Under the pieces are notes generated by a model. That model was not told the DNA's origin. It saw only the letters and a list, made by a program, of their open reading frames with translations, and did no database searches. From Comamonadaceae bacterium (lineage in GTDB: Bacteria > Pseudomonadota > Gammaproteobacteria > Burkholderiales > Burkholderiaceae_C): a DNA stretch of 39,919 bases. The DNA is taken from the NCBI GenBank assembly GCA_947448325.1, contig CANFMK010000003.1, forward strand, positions 1 to 39,919, given 5' to 3'. Both the position numbers and the translations under genes were made by a program. This document shows, in pieces, positions 30,978 to 39,249 of this stretch. How positions within the stretch are numbered: position 1 is the stretch's first letter; the number at the start of each line of letters is the position of its first letter.

Positions 30978-33900
30978 ATGACCCTCCCGACCCTGATCCC
31001 TGGTAAACGCTTCACCCTGCCCCGCCCCATCGGCTCGGCAGACGCGGTATGGCTGGCCCAATTGGCCCTGCGCGACAAAGCGCAGGGGCGTTTGACGGCC
31101 ATCGTCACCGCCGACGCCAGCGATGCGCAGCGCTTGGTGGAGGAAATGCAATTTTTTGCCCCCGAACTGCGCCTGGCCATCTTTCCTGATTGGGAAACCC
31201 TGCCTTACGACACCTTCTCGCCGCATCAAGATTTGATCAGTGAACGCCTGGCCACCCTGTGGCGCATCAACCAGCGAGACAAAGCCCAAGGCGCCGACGT
31301 GGTGCTGATGCCCGCCACCACAGCCTTGTACCGATTGGCGCCGCCCTCTTTCTTGGCAGGCTACACCTTTGAGTTCAAAGTCAAACAAAAACTCGACGAA
31401 GCCAAACTCAAAGCCCAGCTGACCTTGGCCGGCTACAGCCATGTGTCGCAAGTGGTCAGCCCCGGCGAATACGCGGTGCGCGGCGGCTTGATCGACCTGT
31501 TTCCCATGGGCTCCTTGGTCCCCTTTCGGGTCGATTTGTTTGACGACGAAATCGACTCCATCCGCACCTTTGACCCGGACAGCCAGCGCAGCTTGTACCC
31601 GGTACCCGAGGTGCGCTTGCTGCCCGGGCGCGAGTTTCCGATGGACGAGGCCGCGCGCGCCAAATTTCGCAACCGCTGGCGCGAACTGCTGGACGGTGAC
31701 CCGACCAAGAGCCGCATCTACAAAGACATGGGCAACGGCGTGGCCACGGCTGGCATCGAGTACTACCTGCCCTTATTTTTTGAAACCACCGCCACGGTGT
31801 TCGACTACCTGGGCGCCGACGCGACGGTGGTTTTGCATGGCGACTTGGAACCGGCTTTTCAGCGCTTTTGGCAAGACACCAAAGACCGCTACCGACTGGT
31901 GCAAGGCGACCCCGAGCGCCCCGCGCTCCCGCCTGAGTCCTTGTTTTTAAGCGCAGAACAGTTTTACAGCCACGCCAATGCCCATGCGCAATTGGCCCTG
32001 CGCCCCCACACGGCAGACACACTCGACAACGCGTTTGCGCAAAAGCTGCCTGACCTGACCGTGCTGCGCGGCGCAGAAGACCCATTGAGCCGTTTGCAGC
32101 AGCACATTTTGCACAGCCCGCAGCGCGTGCTGATCCTGGCCGAAAGCGCCGGGCGCCGCGAGAGCCTGCTCGACTTTTTGCGCAGCAGCGGCGTCAACCC
32201 GCCGTCATTCGACACCTTGGCCGAATTTATCGCCAGCGACGAGCGCCTGGGTCTGGTCACCGCCGCATTGAACTCGGGTTTCAGTTGGTTTGAAGCAGGC
32301 ATTGATCTGATCACCGAAACCGAACTCTTTGCCGCTGGCCCCACCACCCGTCGCCGCAAAAAACAAGAACAAGTCAGCGATGTAGAAGCGCTGATCAAAG
32401 ACCTCAGTGAACTGAATGTGGGCGATCCGGTGGTGCACAGCCAGCACGGCATTGGCCGGTACCGTGGCTTGATCCATATGGACTTGGGCGAGAAAAACGA
32501 AGACGGATCGCCCGCCGCACAAGAATTTTTGCACTTGGAGTACGCCGACCAAGCCACGCTGTATGTCCCGGTGAGCCAATTGCAACTGATCAGCCGCTAC
32601 ACCGGTGTCAGCGCCGACGAAGCGCCGCTGCACAAACTGGGTTCAGGCCAATGGGAAAAAGCCAAGCGCCGCGCCGCCGAGCAGGTGCGCGACTCAGCCG
32701 CCGAGTTGCTCAACATCTACGCGCGCCGCGCCGCGCGCGAAGGCCATGCCTTCCGCTACAGCCCGCAAGACTACGAAACCTTTGCCAATGACTTTGGTTT
32801 TGAAGAAACCGCCGACCAAAACGCCGCCATCCATGCGGTGATTCAAGACATGATCAGCCCGCGCCCGATGGACCGCCTGATCTGCGGCGATGTGGGCTTT
32901 GGCAAAACCGAGGTGGCCCTGCGCGCCGCTTTTGTGGCGGTGACTGGCGGCAAACAAGTGGCCTTGCTGGCCCCCACCACGCTGCTGGCCGAGCAGCATT
33001 ACCAAACCCTGAAAGACCGGTTTGCCAAATGGCCGGTCAAGGTCGCCGAGATCTCTCGCTTTCGCTCCGGCAAAGAAGTCACCGCCGCGCTCAAAGGCAT
33101 CGCCGACGGCACGGTGGACATCGTGGTCGGCACCCACAAGCTGCTGAGCGAATCCACCAAGTTCCATGACCTGGGCTTGCTCATCATTGACGAGGAGCAC
33201 CGCTTTGGCGTGCGCCACAAAGAGGCCATGAAAGCCTTGCGCGCTGAAGTGGACGTGCTCACGCTCACCGCCACACCAATTCCGCGTACCCTGGGCATGG
33301 CGCTGGAAGGTCTGCGCGACCTCTCTGTGATCGCCACCGCGCCGCAGCGCCGCCTGGCCATCAAAACCTTTGTGCGCAACGAAGGCACAGGCGTGATCCG
33401 CGAAGCGGTACTGCGCGAACTCAAACGCGGCGGCCAAGTCTACTTTTTGCACAACGAAGTCGAGACGATTGAAAACCGCCGCCAAAAGCTCGAAGAAATC
33501 CTGCCCGAAGCGCGCATTGCCGTGGCCCATGGCCAAATGCCTGAGCGCGAGCTGGAGCGCGTGATGCGCGACTTTGTGGCGCAGCGCTACAACATCTTGC
33601 TGTGCTCGACCATCATCGAGACCGGCATCGATGTGCCCACCGCCAACACCATTGTGATGAGTCGCGCCGACAAGTTCGGCCTGGCGCAGTTGCACCAACT
33701 GCGGGGCCGCGTCGGCCGCTCGCACCACCAAGCCTATGCGTATTTGATGGTGCCCGAGATTCAAGGCCTGACCAAACAAGCTTCGCAGCGGCTGGACGCG
33801 ATCCAACAAATGGAAGAGCTGGGCAGCGGCTTTTATTTGGCCATGCACGACCTGGAAATTCGTGGCGCCGGCGAGGTGCTGGGCGAAAACCAAAGCGGCA

Positions 33901-34460
33901 ATATGCTCGAAGTCGGTTTTCAGCTGTACAACGAAATGCTGTCCGAAGCCGTGCGCTGCCTCAAAGCAGGCAAAGAGCCCGACTTGCTCAGCCCCTTGTC
34001 GGTCACCACCGACATCAACTTGCACGCGCCAGCGCTTTTGCCCAACGACTACTGCGGCGACGTGCACCTGCGCTTGTCGTTCTACAAAAAACTGGCCACC
34101 GCCAAAAACAGCGACCAGATCGACGGCTTGTTAGAGGAACTGGTGGACCGCTTTGGCAAACTGCCACCGCAAGCACAGACCCTGGTCGATGTGCACCGCC
34201 TGCGCGTGCTGACCCAGCCCTACGGCGTGATCAAAGTCGATGCTGCGCCCGGTGTGATCCAAATCACCTTCAAACCCAATCCGCCGGTGGACCCGATGGC
34301 GATCATCCATTTGATCCAAAAGAACAAACACATCAAACTGGCCGGCAACGACAAGATCCGCATCGAACGCGAATTGCCTGACCCGAAAATGCGGGCGCAG
34401 ATGGTGCGGGATGTGCTGCGCAGTTTGGGGCAGCCGAAGTCAGAAGGAGTGGCGGCATAA
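30978..34460 (+). CDS. mfd: Transcription-repair coupling factor
   Basis: A 1160-residue DNA translocase that removes RNA polymerase stalled at DNA lesions and recruits UvrA. The N-terminal UvrB-like homology module (about 1-330) includes F-P-D-W-E-T-L-P-Y-D-T-F-S-P. A CarD-like RNA polymerase-interaction domain near 480 begins G-D-P-V-V-H-S-Q-H-G-I-G-R-Y. The superfamily 2 motor has Walker A G-D-V-G-F-G-K-T near 637-644, the D-E-E-H-R-F-G box near 738 and the T-A-T-P-I-P-R-T-L motif. The C-terminal TRCF domain completes it. E. coli Mfd has 1148 residues. The ATG at 30978 is chosen because similarity begins right after it; the frame is open far upstream and a TTG at 30966 is a minor alternative. 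Confidence 0.96.
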   Translation: MTLPTLIPGKRFTLPRPIGSADAVWLAQLALRDKAQGRLTAIVTADASDAQRLVEEMQFFAPELRLAIFPDWETLPYDTFSPHQDLISERLATLWRINQRDKAQGADVVLMPATTALYRLAPPSFLAGYTFEFKVKQKLDEAKLKAQLTLAGYSHVSQVVSPGEYAVRGGLIDLFPMGSLVPFRVDLFDDEIDSIRTFDPDSQRSLYPVPEVRLLPGREFPMDEAARAKFRNRWRELLDGDPTKSRIYKDMGNGVATAGIEYYLPLFFETTATVFDYLGADATVVLHGDLEPAFQRFWQDTKDRYRLVQGDPERPALPPESLFLSAEQFYSHANAHAQLALRPHTADTLDNAFAQKLPDLTVLRGAEDPLSRLQQHILHSPQRVLILAESAGRRESLLDFLRSSGVNPPSFDTLAEFIASDERLGLVTAALNSGFSWFEAGIDLITETELFAAGPTTRRRKKQEQVSDVEALIKDLSELNVGDPVVHSQHGIGRYRGLIHMDLGEKNEDGSPAAQEFLHLEYADQATLYVPVSQLQLISRYTGVSADEAPLHKLGSGQWEKAKRRAAEQVRDSAAELLNIYARRAAREGHAFRYSPQDYETFANDFGFEETADQNAAIHAVIQDMISPRPMDRLICGDVGFGKTEVALRAAFVAVTGGKQVALLAPTTLLAEQHYQTLKDRFAKWPVKVAEISRFRSGKEVTAALKGIADGTVDIVVGTHKLLSESTKFHDLGLLIIDEEHRFGVRHKEAMKALRAEVDVLTLTATPIPRTLGMALEGLRDLSVIATAPQRRLAIKTFVRNEGTGVIREAVLRELKRGGQVYFLHNEVETIENRRQKLEEILPEARIAVAHGQMPERELERVMRDFVAQRYNILLCSTIIETGIDVPTANTIVMSRADKFGLAQLHQLRGRVGRSHHQAYAYLMVPEIQGLTKQASQRLDAIQQMEELGSGFYLAMHDLEIRGAGEVLGENQSGNMLEVGFQLYNEMLSEAVRCLKAGKEPDLLSPLSVTTDINLHAPALLPNDYCGDVHLRLSFYKKLATAKNSDQIDGLLEELVDRFGKLPPQAQTLVDVHRLRVLTQPYGVIKVDAAPGVIQITFKPNPPVDPMAIIHLIQKNKHIKLAGNDKIRIERELPDPKMRAQMVRDVLRSLGQPKSEGVAA

Positions 34461-34476
34461 GCAGGCCGTCAGCGCC

Positions 34477-35484
34477 TCACTCCAACTTGGCCCCCGAGGC
34501 TTGCACGGCGTCTTTCCAGCGCACCAATTCGGCGTCAATGTGGCGACCAAACGCTTCGGGGCTGGTGCCCACCACGTCGTAGCCGTATTCGGTCAACTGG
34601 GCAGCGACTTTGGGGTCGCGCACGGTTTTGTTCAAGGCTTGGTTGAGCTTGGCCACGACCTCAGGCGGTGTGCCGGCTGGCGCCAAAATACCGTACCAAC
34701 CGTTGACCACGAACGACGGCACACCGGCTTCTTTGACGGTGGGTACATCGGGCAACAGAGGCGAGCGCTTGTCCCCGGTCACGGCAATCGCTTTGAGCTT
34801 GCCCGCTTTGACCTGCACCAAGGAGGTGGAGATGCTGTCGAACATCATGGACACCTCGCCACCCAGCATGCCCACCACCGCAGGGCCGCTGCCCTTGTAG
34901 GGAATGTGCAGCATCTTGACGCCGGTGGTCGACTTGAACATTTCACCGGCCAAATGGCTGGTGTTGCCGTTGCCTGCAGAGGCGAACGTGAGTTTGTCGG
35001 GATTGGCCCGGCCGTAGCTAATGAGCTCTGGCACGGTGTTGAAAGGTGTCGTCAAAGGCGAGGCCAACAACAGCGGCAAGGTCGCAAGCATAGACACCGG
35101 CGCAAAATCTTTGCGCGCGTCATAAGGCAGTTTGGTGTAGAGGCTGGAATTGATCGCATGCGCCGCGAGCACCATCAAAATGGTGTAACCGTCGGGCTTG
35201 GCGCGCGCCAACATGCCGGTGGCAATCGTGCCGCCTGCGCCGGCTTTGTAGTCCAACACGACCGGCTGGCCCAATTCTTTTTGCAGCATATTCAACATGG
35301 GCCGCGCCAACATGTCCGCACTGCCACCCGGCGGATAAGGGATCAGCATCGTGATGGGCTGGCTGGGGTAAGTCTGGGCGCTGGTCACGGTCACGACGCA
35401 GCAGGCCGCAACCGCCAGGCTCAGTCGCCTGACGGCGATCCATGGGCTTCGCGAAAAATGAACTGGATGTGTTTGAGGGTACAT
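34477..35484 (-). CDS. Bug-family tripartite tricarboxylate transporter substrate-binding protein
   Basis: A 335-residue periplasmic receptor. The N-terminal export signal has a basic stretch (residues 12-19), a hydrophobic core near 20-34 and a likely cleavage after S-A-Q. The mature part starts Y-P-S-Q-P-I-T-M-L-I-P-Y-P-P-G-G-S-A-D, the classic Bug beta-strand and glycine-rich ligand loop. V-V-L-D-Y-K-A-G-A-G-G, I-P-Y-K-G-S-G-P-A and A-P-A-G-T-P-P-E-V-V follow. The second water-mediated ligand loop is at the Y-K-G-S-G-P segment. The ligand is unknown and no TctAB genes are adjacent, which is usual for Bug proteins. AGGAGACACGCC precedes the start. Confidence 0.92.
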   Translation of the reverse strand: MYPQTHPVHFSRSPWIAVRRLSLAVAACCVVTVTSAQTYPSQPITMLIPYPPGGSADMLARPMLNMLQKELGQPVVLDYKAGAGGTIATGMLARAKPDGYTILMVLAAHAINSSLYTKLPYDARKDFAPVSMLATLPLLLASPLTTPFNTVPELISYGRANPDKLTFASAGNGNTSHLAGEMFKSTTGVKMLHIPYKGSGPAVVGMLGGEVSMMFDSISTSLVQVKAGKLKAIAVTGDKRSPLLPDVPTVKEAGVPSFVVNGWYGILAPAGTPPEVVAKLNQALNKTVRDPKVAAQLTEYGYDVVGTSPEAFGRHIDAELVRWKDAVQASGAKLE

Positions 35485-35598
35485 GGCGTGTCTCCTGTTT
35501 TTGCCATCATAGACTCTGCATCGCCTAAACTACGAGGCAGTGTCACCGAGGTGCGCCGCGCTGCAATCAGCTCAGGCGTGCCCTAACCCTGCTCTTTC

Positions 35599-36312
35599 AT
35601 GACTGCCACCGAACATTCTCCAGGCCTGATGATCCAAGGCTTCAAAGCGCCCTTGCAGCTGAAGGACTTCAAACTCATCGCGTTTGACATGGACTCCACG
35701 CTCATCAGCATTGAATGCATTGACGAGATTGCCGATGCCGTGGGCCGCAAAGCCGAAGTGGCCGCCATCACCGAAGCGGCCATGCGCGGCGAGATCACCG
35801 ACTTCAAAGACAGCCTGCGCCGCCGCCTGGCCCTGCTCAAGGGTGTGACGCTGGCCGACATGGAACGCGTGTACACCGAAAGATTGAAGATCAACCCCGG
35901 CGCGGCCGAACTGATTGCGGCTTGCCAAAAAGCGGGGATGAAAGTGCTGCTGGTCTCCGGCGGCTTCACCTTTTTTGCCGAGCGCGTCAAAACGCGCTTG
36001 AACATTGACTTTGCACGTTCGAACCAGCTGGAGATCGTCAATGGCGAACTCACCGGCGGCCTGATCATGCAAAGCTGGGGCGATATTTGTGACGGTGCCG
36101 AAAAACGCCGCACCTTGCTGGAAGTGGCTTCGCTCTTGGGCATTGCGCCGCATGAATGCATTGCCATGGGCGACGGTGCCAATGATCTGCCGATGATGGG
36201 CGCAGCCGGTTTGTCGGTGGCCTACCACGCCAAACCCAAGGTGCGCGAGCAGGCCATGGTGGCGATCCAAGAGGGCGGTCTGGACCGCTTGCTGGAAGTC
36301 GTCAGGCCTTGA
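35599..36312 (+). CDS. serB: Phosphoserine phosphatase
   Basis: A 237-residue HAD-superfamily phosphatase that makes L-serine from phosphoserine in the last step of serine synthesis. Motif I F-D-M-D-S-T has D30 as the nucleophile and D32 as acid/base. I-E-C-I-D-E-I-A-D holds the substrate glutamate, L-V-S-G-G-F-T-F-F is motif II, and G-D-G-A-N-D-L-P-M-M is motif IV. It lacks the N-terminal ACT domain found in longer SerB proteins. No clear ribosome-binding site precedes the ATG. Its 3' end overlaps the convergent DUF3820 gene by 11 bases. Confidence 0.94.
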   Translation: MTATEHSPGLMIQGFKAPLQLKDFKLIAFDMDSTLISIECIDEIADAVGRKAEVAAITEAAMRGEITDFKDSLRRRLALLKGVTLADMERVYTERLKINPGAAELIAACQKAGMKVLLVSGGFTFFAERVKTRLNIDFARSNQLEIVNGELTGGLIMQSWGDICDGAEKRRTLLEVASLLGIAPHECIAMGDGANDLPMMGAAGLSVAYHAKPKVREQAMVAIQEGGLDRLLEVVRP

Positions 36313-36526
36313 ACCGCGAAGGCCGAAGGGGTTTGAGCAAATCGCTCAAACCGTTGTGATCGATCTCTTGCATGAGTTGCAGCAGTCGTCCCACCTCCCC
36401 CTGGGGGAAGCCTTCACGCGCAAACCAGTTCAGGTAGTTGCCGGGTAAATCGGCGATCAGCGTGCCCTTGTGTTTGCCAAAGGGCATGGGCATCGTCACC
36501 AGTTTCAACAGGTCTTCAGGTTTCAT
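36302..36526 (-). CDS. DUF3820 family protein (QsrVF-like)
   Basis: A 74-residue protein matching DUF3820, sometimes named putative quorum-sensing-regulated virulence factor. The conserved core is M-P-F-G-K-H-K-G-T-L-I-A-D-L-P (13-27), then Y-L-N-W-F-A-R-E-G-F-P-Q-G-E-V-G and E-I-D-H-N-G-L. Function is unknown; some members are fused to or resemble nuclease-associated domains. It begins within the last codon of the hydrolase gene (ATGA overlap), so it is translated with it, and ends inside the convergent serB gene. Confidence 0.85.
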   Translation of the reverse strand: MKPEDLLKLVTMPMPFGKHKGTLIADLPGNYLNWFAREGFPQGEVGRLLQLMQEIDHNGLSDLLKPLRPSRFKA

Positions 36527-37347
36527 ACCTTGACCTGCAGGTTGGCGGGAACACCCAACCAGTCACGCACGCAGGCATGAAATGCATCGGGCCTTGAAAT
36601 CATGACCCAGTGACCACACGGCAAGCCCCAAACAGCGCTGCCCGCTTGGGCCATGATCTGCTCCAGCCAACGACGTGAATGGAACATGAAAGGTTTGCGT
36701 TCGCCATACACAAACAACAGCGGCATGGGCAATTGGATTTGCGCTGCCGCTTTGAACCCACCGGCCGTTCCAAACCATTGCATGGCGTAGGGGTAGTTCA
36801 TATGGTGGGTGATGGCATCCGCATCGGTGGGGCAGCCCAACCAGCGGGCCATGGCGCGGGTCATGCGGGTGCCGAGTTCGCCGCCCAACTTCCACGCCAG
36901 CGCCAGCCACACCTGATAGCCCATCACAGACAGTTTTTCTTTCAAGCGCCAACTGCGTTGCAAGGCCGCCGAATTGTGGTCGCCCACATCCACCGCCACC
37001 ACGCGGCTCACACGTTCAGGGTGACGCATCGCAAATTCGTAGCCAAAGATACAACCCCAATCGTGCAGCATCAGGGTCACTGGCTGGTCAGGGCTGATGC
37101 GGTCCACCACTTGCAGCAGCAGCGCGCACATGGCGTCCAGCGAAGTGGCTTGGCCGCGGGTGTGCGGGTCGGCCAAAAACCCGGGCAAGGTCAAACGCGC
37201 GCAAGTAAAGCGGTCTACCAGTGCATCCACCGTACCGTCCCACAAAGCCAAGGTGTCGGGCCAACCATGCAGCATGAGGACGACCTCCCCCTGCCCTTGC
37301 ACGACGACGCACTGGCCCTGGACTTCCAGATGCTGTTGAGCCGACAT
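36523..37347 (-). CDS. Alpha/beta hydrolase with Asp nucleophile (epoxide hydrolase/dehalogenase-like)
   Basis: A 274-residue alpha/beta hydrolase. H-G-W-P-D (27-31) forms the oxyanion side. The nucleophile elbow L-H-D-W-G-C (94-99) places an aspartate (D96) where serine hydrolases have serine, and H246 in P-C-G-H-W-V completes the set. An aspartate nucleophile with H-G-W-P-D is seen in epoxide hydrolases and haloacid or haloalkane dehalogenases; which applies here is not decided. The cap domain covers about 125-200. Its start lies three bases after the stop of the aminotransferase gene, so all three minus-strand genes (38547 to 36302) form an operon. Confidence 0.82.
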   Translation of the reverse strand: MSAQQHLEVQGQCVVVQGQGEVVLMLHGWPDTLALWDGTVDALVDRFTCARLTLPGFLADPHTRGQATSLDAMCALLLQVVDRISPDQPVTLMLHDWGCIFGYEFAMRHPERVSRVVAVDVGDHNSAALQRSWRLKEKLSVMGYQVWLALAWKLGGELGTRMTRAMARWLGCPTDADAITHHMNYPYAMQWFGTAGGFKAAAQIQLPMPLLFVYGERKPFMFHSRRWLEQIMAQAGSAVWGLPCGHWVMISRPDAFHACVRDWLGVPANLQVKV

Positions 37348-37350
37348 GGC

Positions 37351-38547
37351 TCACAAAGCCTTGGCCAAGCGCGACACGCCTTCGAGGATTTTGTCTTCAG
37401 CCGCAGTGGCAAAACTCAAGCGGAAAGTAGCAGGGTCGGGGTGGGCGCAGAAGAACGGCGCGCCCGGCACAAAGGCCACGCCGTTGTCAATCGCGCGCTT
37501 GGCGAACACGTTGCCATCGGCCACTTTGCCACCAGCGCCGGTCAAGCGCGCCCAGACAAACAAGCCGCCTTGGGGCTGCACGAACTCCACCGCATCACCC
37601 AACTCACGGCGCAGGGCATCGCCCATGGTCTGGGCACGCTGGGCATAGACCGCACGCACCTTGTCCAGCGTGGCGGGCATGCGCCCGGCTTTGAGGTATT
37701 GCGCCGCTGTGGCTTGGGCAAAGGTGCTGGTGTGCGCGTCACTGAATTGCTTGCACATGGTGGCGCGGGCCAGCAACTCGGCCGGCCCCACCATCCAGCC
37801 GACACGCAGACCGGGCGACAGCACTTTGGACAAGGAGCCGCAATGCACCAAGAGTTCGCGGCTACCGGGCACCAAAGGGCTCATCGCCAGCAGGCTGGGC
37901 GGTGGCGCGTCACCAAAATACAGATCGGCATACGGGTCGTCTTCGACGATCAAGGTTTGGTGTTTCACCGCCATCTCGAGCACCTGACGACGCCGCTCGG
38001 CGCTGAGCAAAGCGCCGCTGGGGTTGCCGAAGGTCGGGATCAGGTAAACAAATTTGGGCTTGTGTTCGGCGATCAGCTTGTCCAGCTCGTCGGTCTTCAC
38101 GCCGTGACCGTCCACCGGCGCGCTGATCAGTTCGGCGCCGTACAAGCGAAAGCACTGGATGGTGGCCAAAAACGTGGGGCCTTCGACAATCACTTTGTCA
38201 CCCGGGCTGATCATGGTTTTGCCAATCAAATCCAGCGCCTGCTGACTGCCGGTGGTGACGATCAACTGCTCGGCTGTTACATCGCGCGCGCCCTTTTGCG
38301 CCATGAAATGCGCCAGTTGTTCACGCAGAGGGTTAAAGCCTTCGGTCGCGCCATACTGCAAGGCCGCGCCAGCATCTTGGTCCAAGGCGGCATTGCTGGC
38401 TTCGCGGATGCCTTGCACGTCAAACATCGCGCTGTCGGGAAAGCCCCCCGCAAAGCTGATGATGCCGGGCTTGCCCAGCAATTTGAAAAGCTCTCGAATG
38501 GCCGAAGTCTCCACATTGTTCAGGCGATCGGCGAACTGCAACGTCAT
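37351..38547 (-). CDS. PLP-dependent aminotransferase (LysN/2-aminoadipate type)
   Basis: A 398-residue fold type I aminotransferase. The catalytic lysine is K241 in C-G-S-L-S-K-V-L-S-P-G-L-R-V-G-W. D203 (V-E-D-D-P-Y) holds the pyridine nitrogen, and F-A-G-G-F-P-D (32-38) with N-P-S-G lie in the active site. The F-A-G-G-x-P start and S-K-x-x-x-P-G-L-R form mark the class I/II group that includes 2-aminoadipate and aromatic or valine-pyruvate aminotransferases. The amino donor is not evident. The ATG at 38547 is preferred over one 13 codons upstream because of similarity and AAAGA spacing. It heads an operon with an Asp-nucleophile hydrolase and DUF3820, and is divergent from nth. Confidence 0.9.
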   Translation of the reverse strand: MTLQFADRLNNVETSAIRELFKLLGKPGIISFAGGFPDSAMFDVQGIREASNAALDQDAGAALQYGATEGFNPLREQLAHFMAQKGARDVTAEQLIVTTGSQQALDLIGKTMISPGDKVIVEGPTFLATIQCFRLYGAELISAPVDGHGVKTDELDKLIAEHKPKFVYLIPTFGNPSGALLSAERRRQVLEMAVKHQTLIVEDDPYADLYFGDAPPPSLLAMSPLVPGSRELLVHCGSLSKVLSPGLRVGWMVGPAELLARATMCKQFSDAHTSTFAQATAAQYLKAGRMPATLDKVRAVYAQRAQTMGDALRRELGDAVEFVQPQGGLFVWARLTGAGGKVADGNVFAKRAIDNGVAFVPGAPFFCAHPDPATFRLSFATAAEDKILEGVSRLAKAL

Positions 38548-38600
38548 GGTGTATCTTTCAAAACAATTTGGCAGCCATTTTGCCAACTTTTGGACACGTC

Positions 38601-39239
38601 ATGAAACCGCAGCAGATTGAATCTTTCTTCGCCACCCTCCAAGCCGCCAACCCCATGCCCAACACCGAGCTGGAGTACACCAGTGTGTTCGAGTTGCTCG
38701 CGGCGGTCTTGCTGTCAGCCCAGGCCACCGACGTGGGGGTGAACAAGGCCACGCGCAAATTGTTTCCCGTAGCGGGCAAGCCTCAAAAAATTCTGGACCT
38801 CGGGCTAGAAGGTTTGGAGCGATACATCCAAACCATTGGCCTGTACCACAGCAAAGCCAAACACCTGCTGCAAACCTGCCGTATCTTGGTGGATGAGCAC
38901 GCTGGCCAAGTGCCCCGCACACGCGAAGCGTTGGAAGCCTTGCCGGGTGTGGGCCGCAAAACCGCCAACGTGGTGCTCAATGTGGCGTTTGGCGAGCCGA
39001 CCATGGCGGTGGACACTCACCTGTTTCGCCTGGGCAACCGCACCGGGCTAGCGCCGGGCAAAACACCGTATGAGGTCGAATTGAAGTTGCTCAAACGCAT
39101 TCCTGCCCGCTACATGGTGGATTCGCACCATTGGCTGATCCTGCATGGTCGCTATGTCTGCCAGGCCCGCAAGCCCTTGTGCCACCAATGCGGTGTGGCG
39201 ACTTTTTGTGATTTCAAAGGCAAAACCACAGCTGCATGA
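38601..39239 (+). CDS. nth: Endonuclease III
   Basis: A 212-residue bifunctional DNA glycosylase/AP lyase that removes oxidised pyrimidines. The helix-hairpin-helix L-P-G-V-G-R-K-T-A-N carries the catalytic lysine, followed by the catalytic aspartate in A-V-D-T-H-L-F-R. The C-terminal iron-sulfur cluster has the canonical spacing C-x6-C-x2-C-x5-C (C-Q-A-R-K-P-L-C-H-Q-C then C-D-F). The length matches E. coli Nth (211). The ATG at 38601 is chosen over an upstream in-frame ATG at 38568 on similarity and length. Confidence 0.96.
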   Translation: MKPQQIESFFATLQAANPMPNTELEYTSVFELLAAVLLSAQATDVGVNKATRKLFPVAGKPQKILDLGLEGLERYIQTIGLYHSKAKHLLQTCRILVDEHAGQVPRTREALEALPGVGRKTANVVLNVAFGEPTMAVDTHLFRLGNRTGLAPGKTPYEVELKLLKRIPARYMVDSHHWLILHGRYVCQARKPLCHQCGVATFCDFKGKTTAA

Positions 39240-39249
39240 GACATGGGGC

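Noticed and set aside
32694-34067. A 457-codon minus-strand open frame
   Set aside because: It is fully antisense to the motor domain of mfd and shows no protein family features.
36679-38604. A 641-codon plus-strand open frame
   Set aside because: It lies opposite the well-supported hydrolase and aminotransferase genes and its translation is rich in His, Gln and Arg as expected for an antisense shadow of a high-GC gene.
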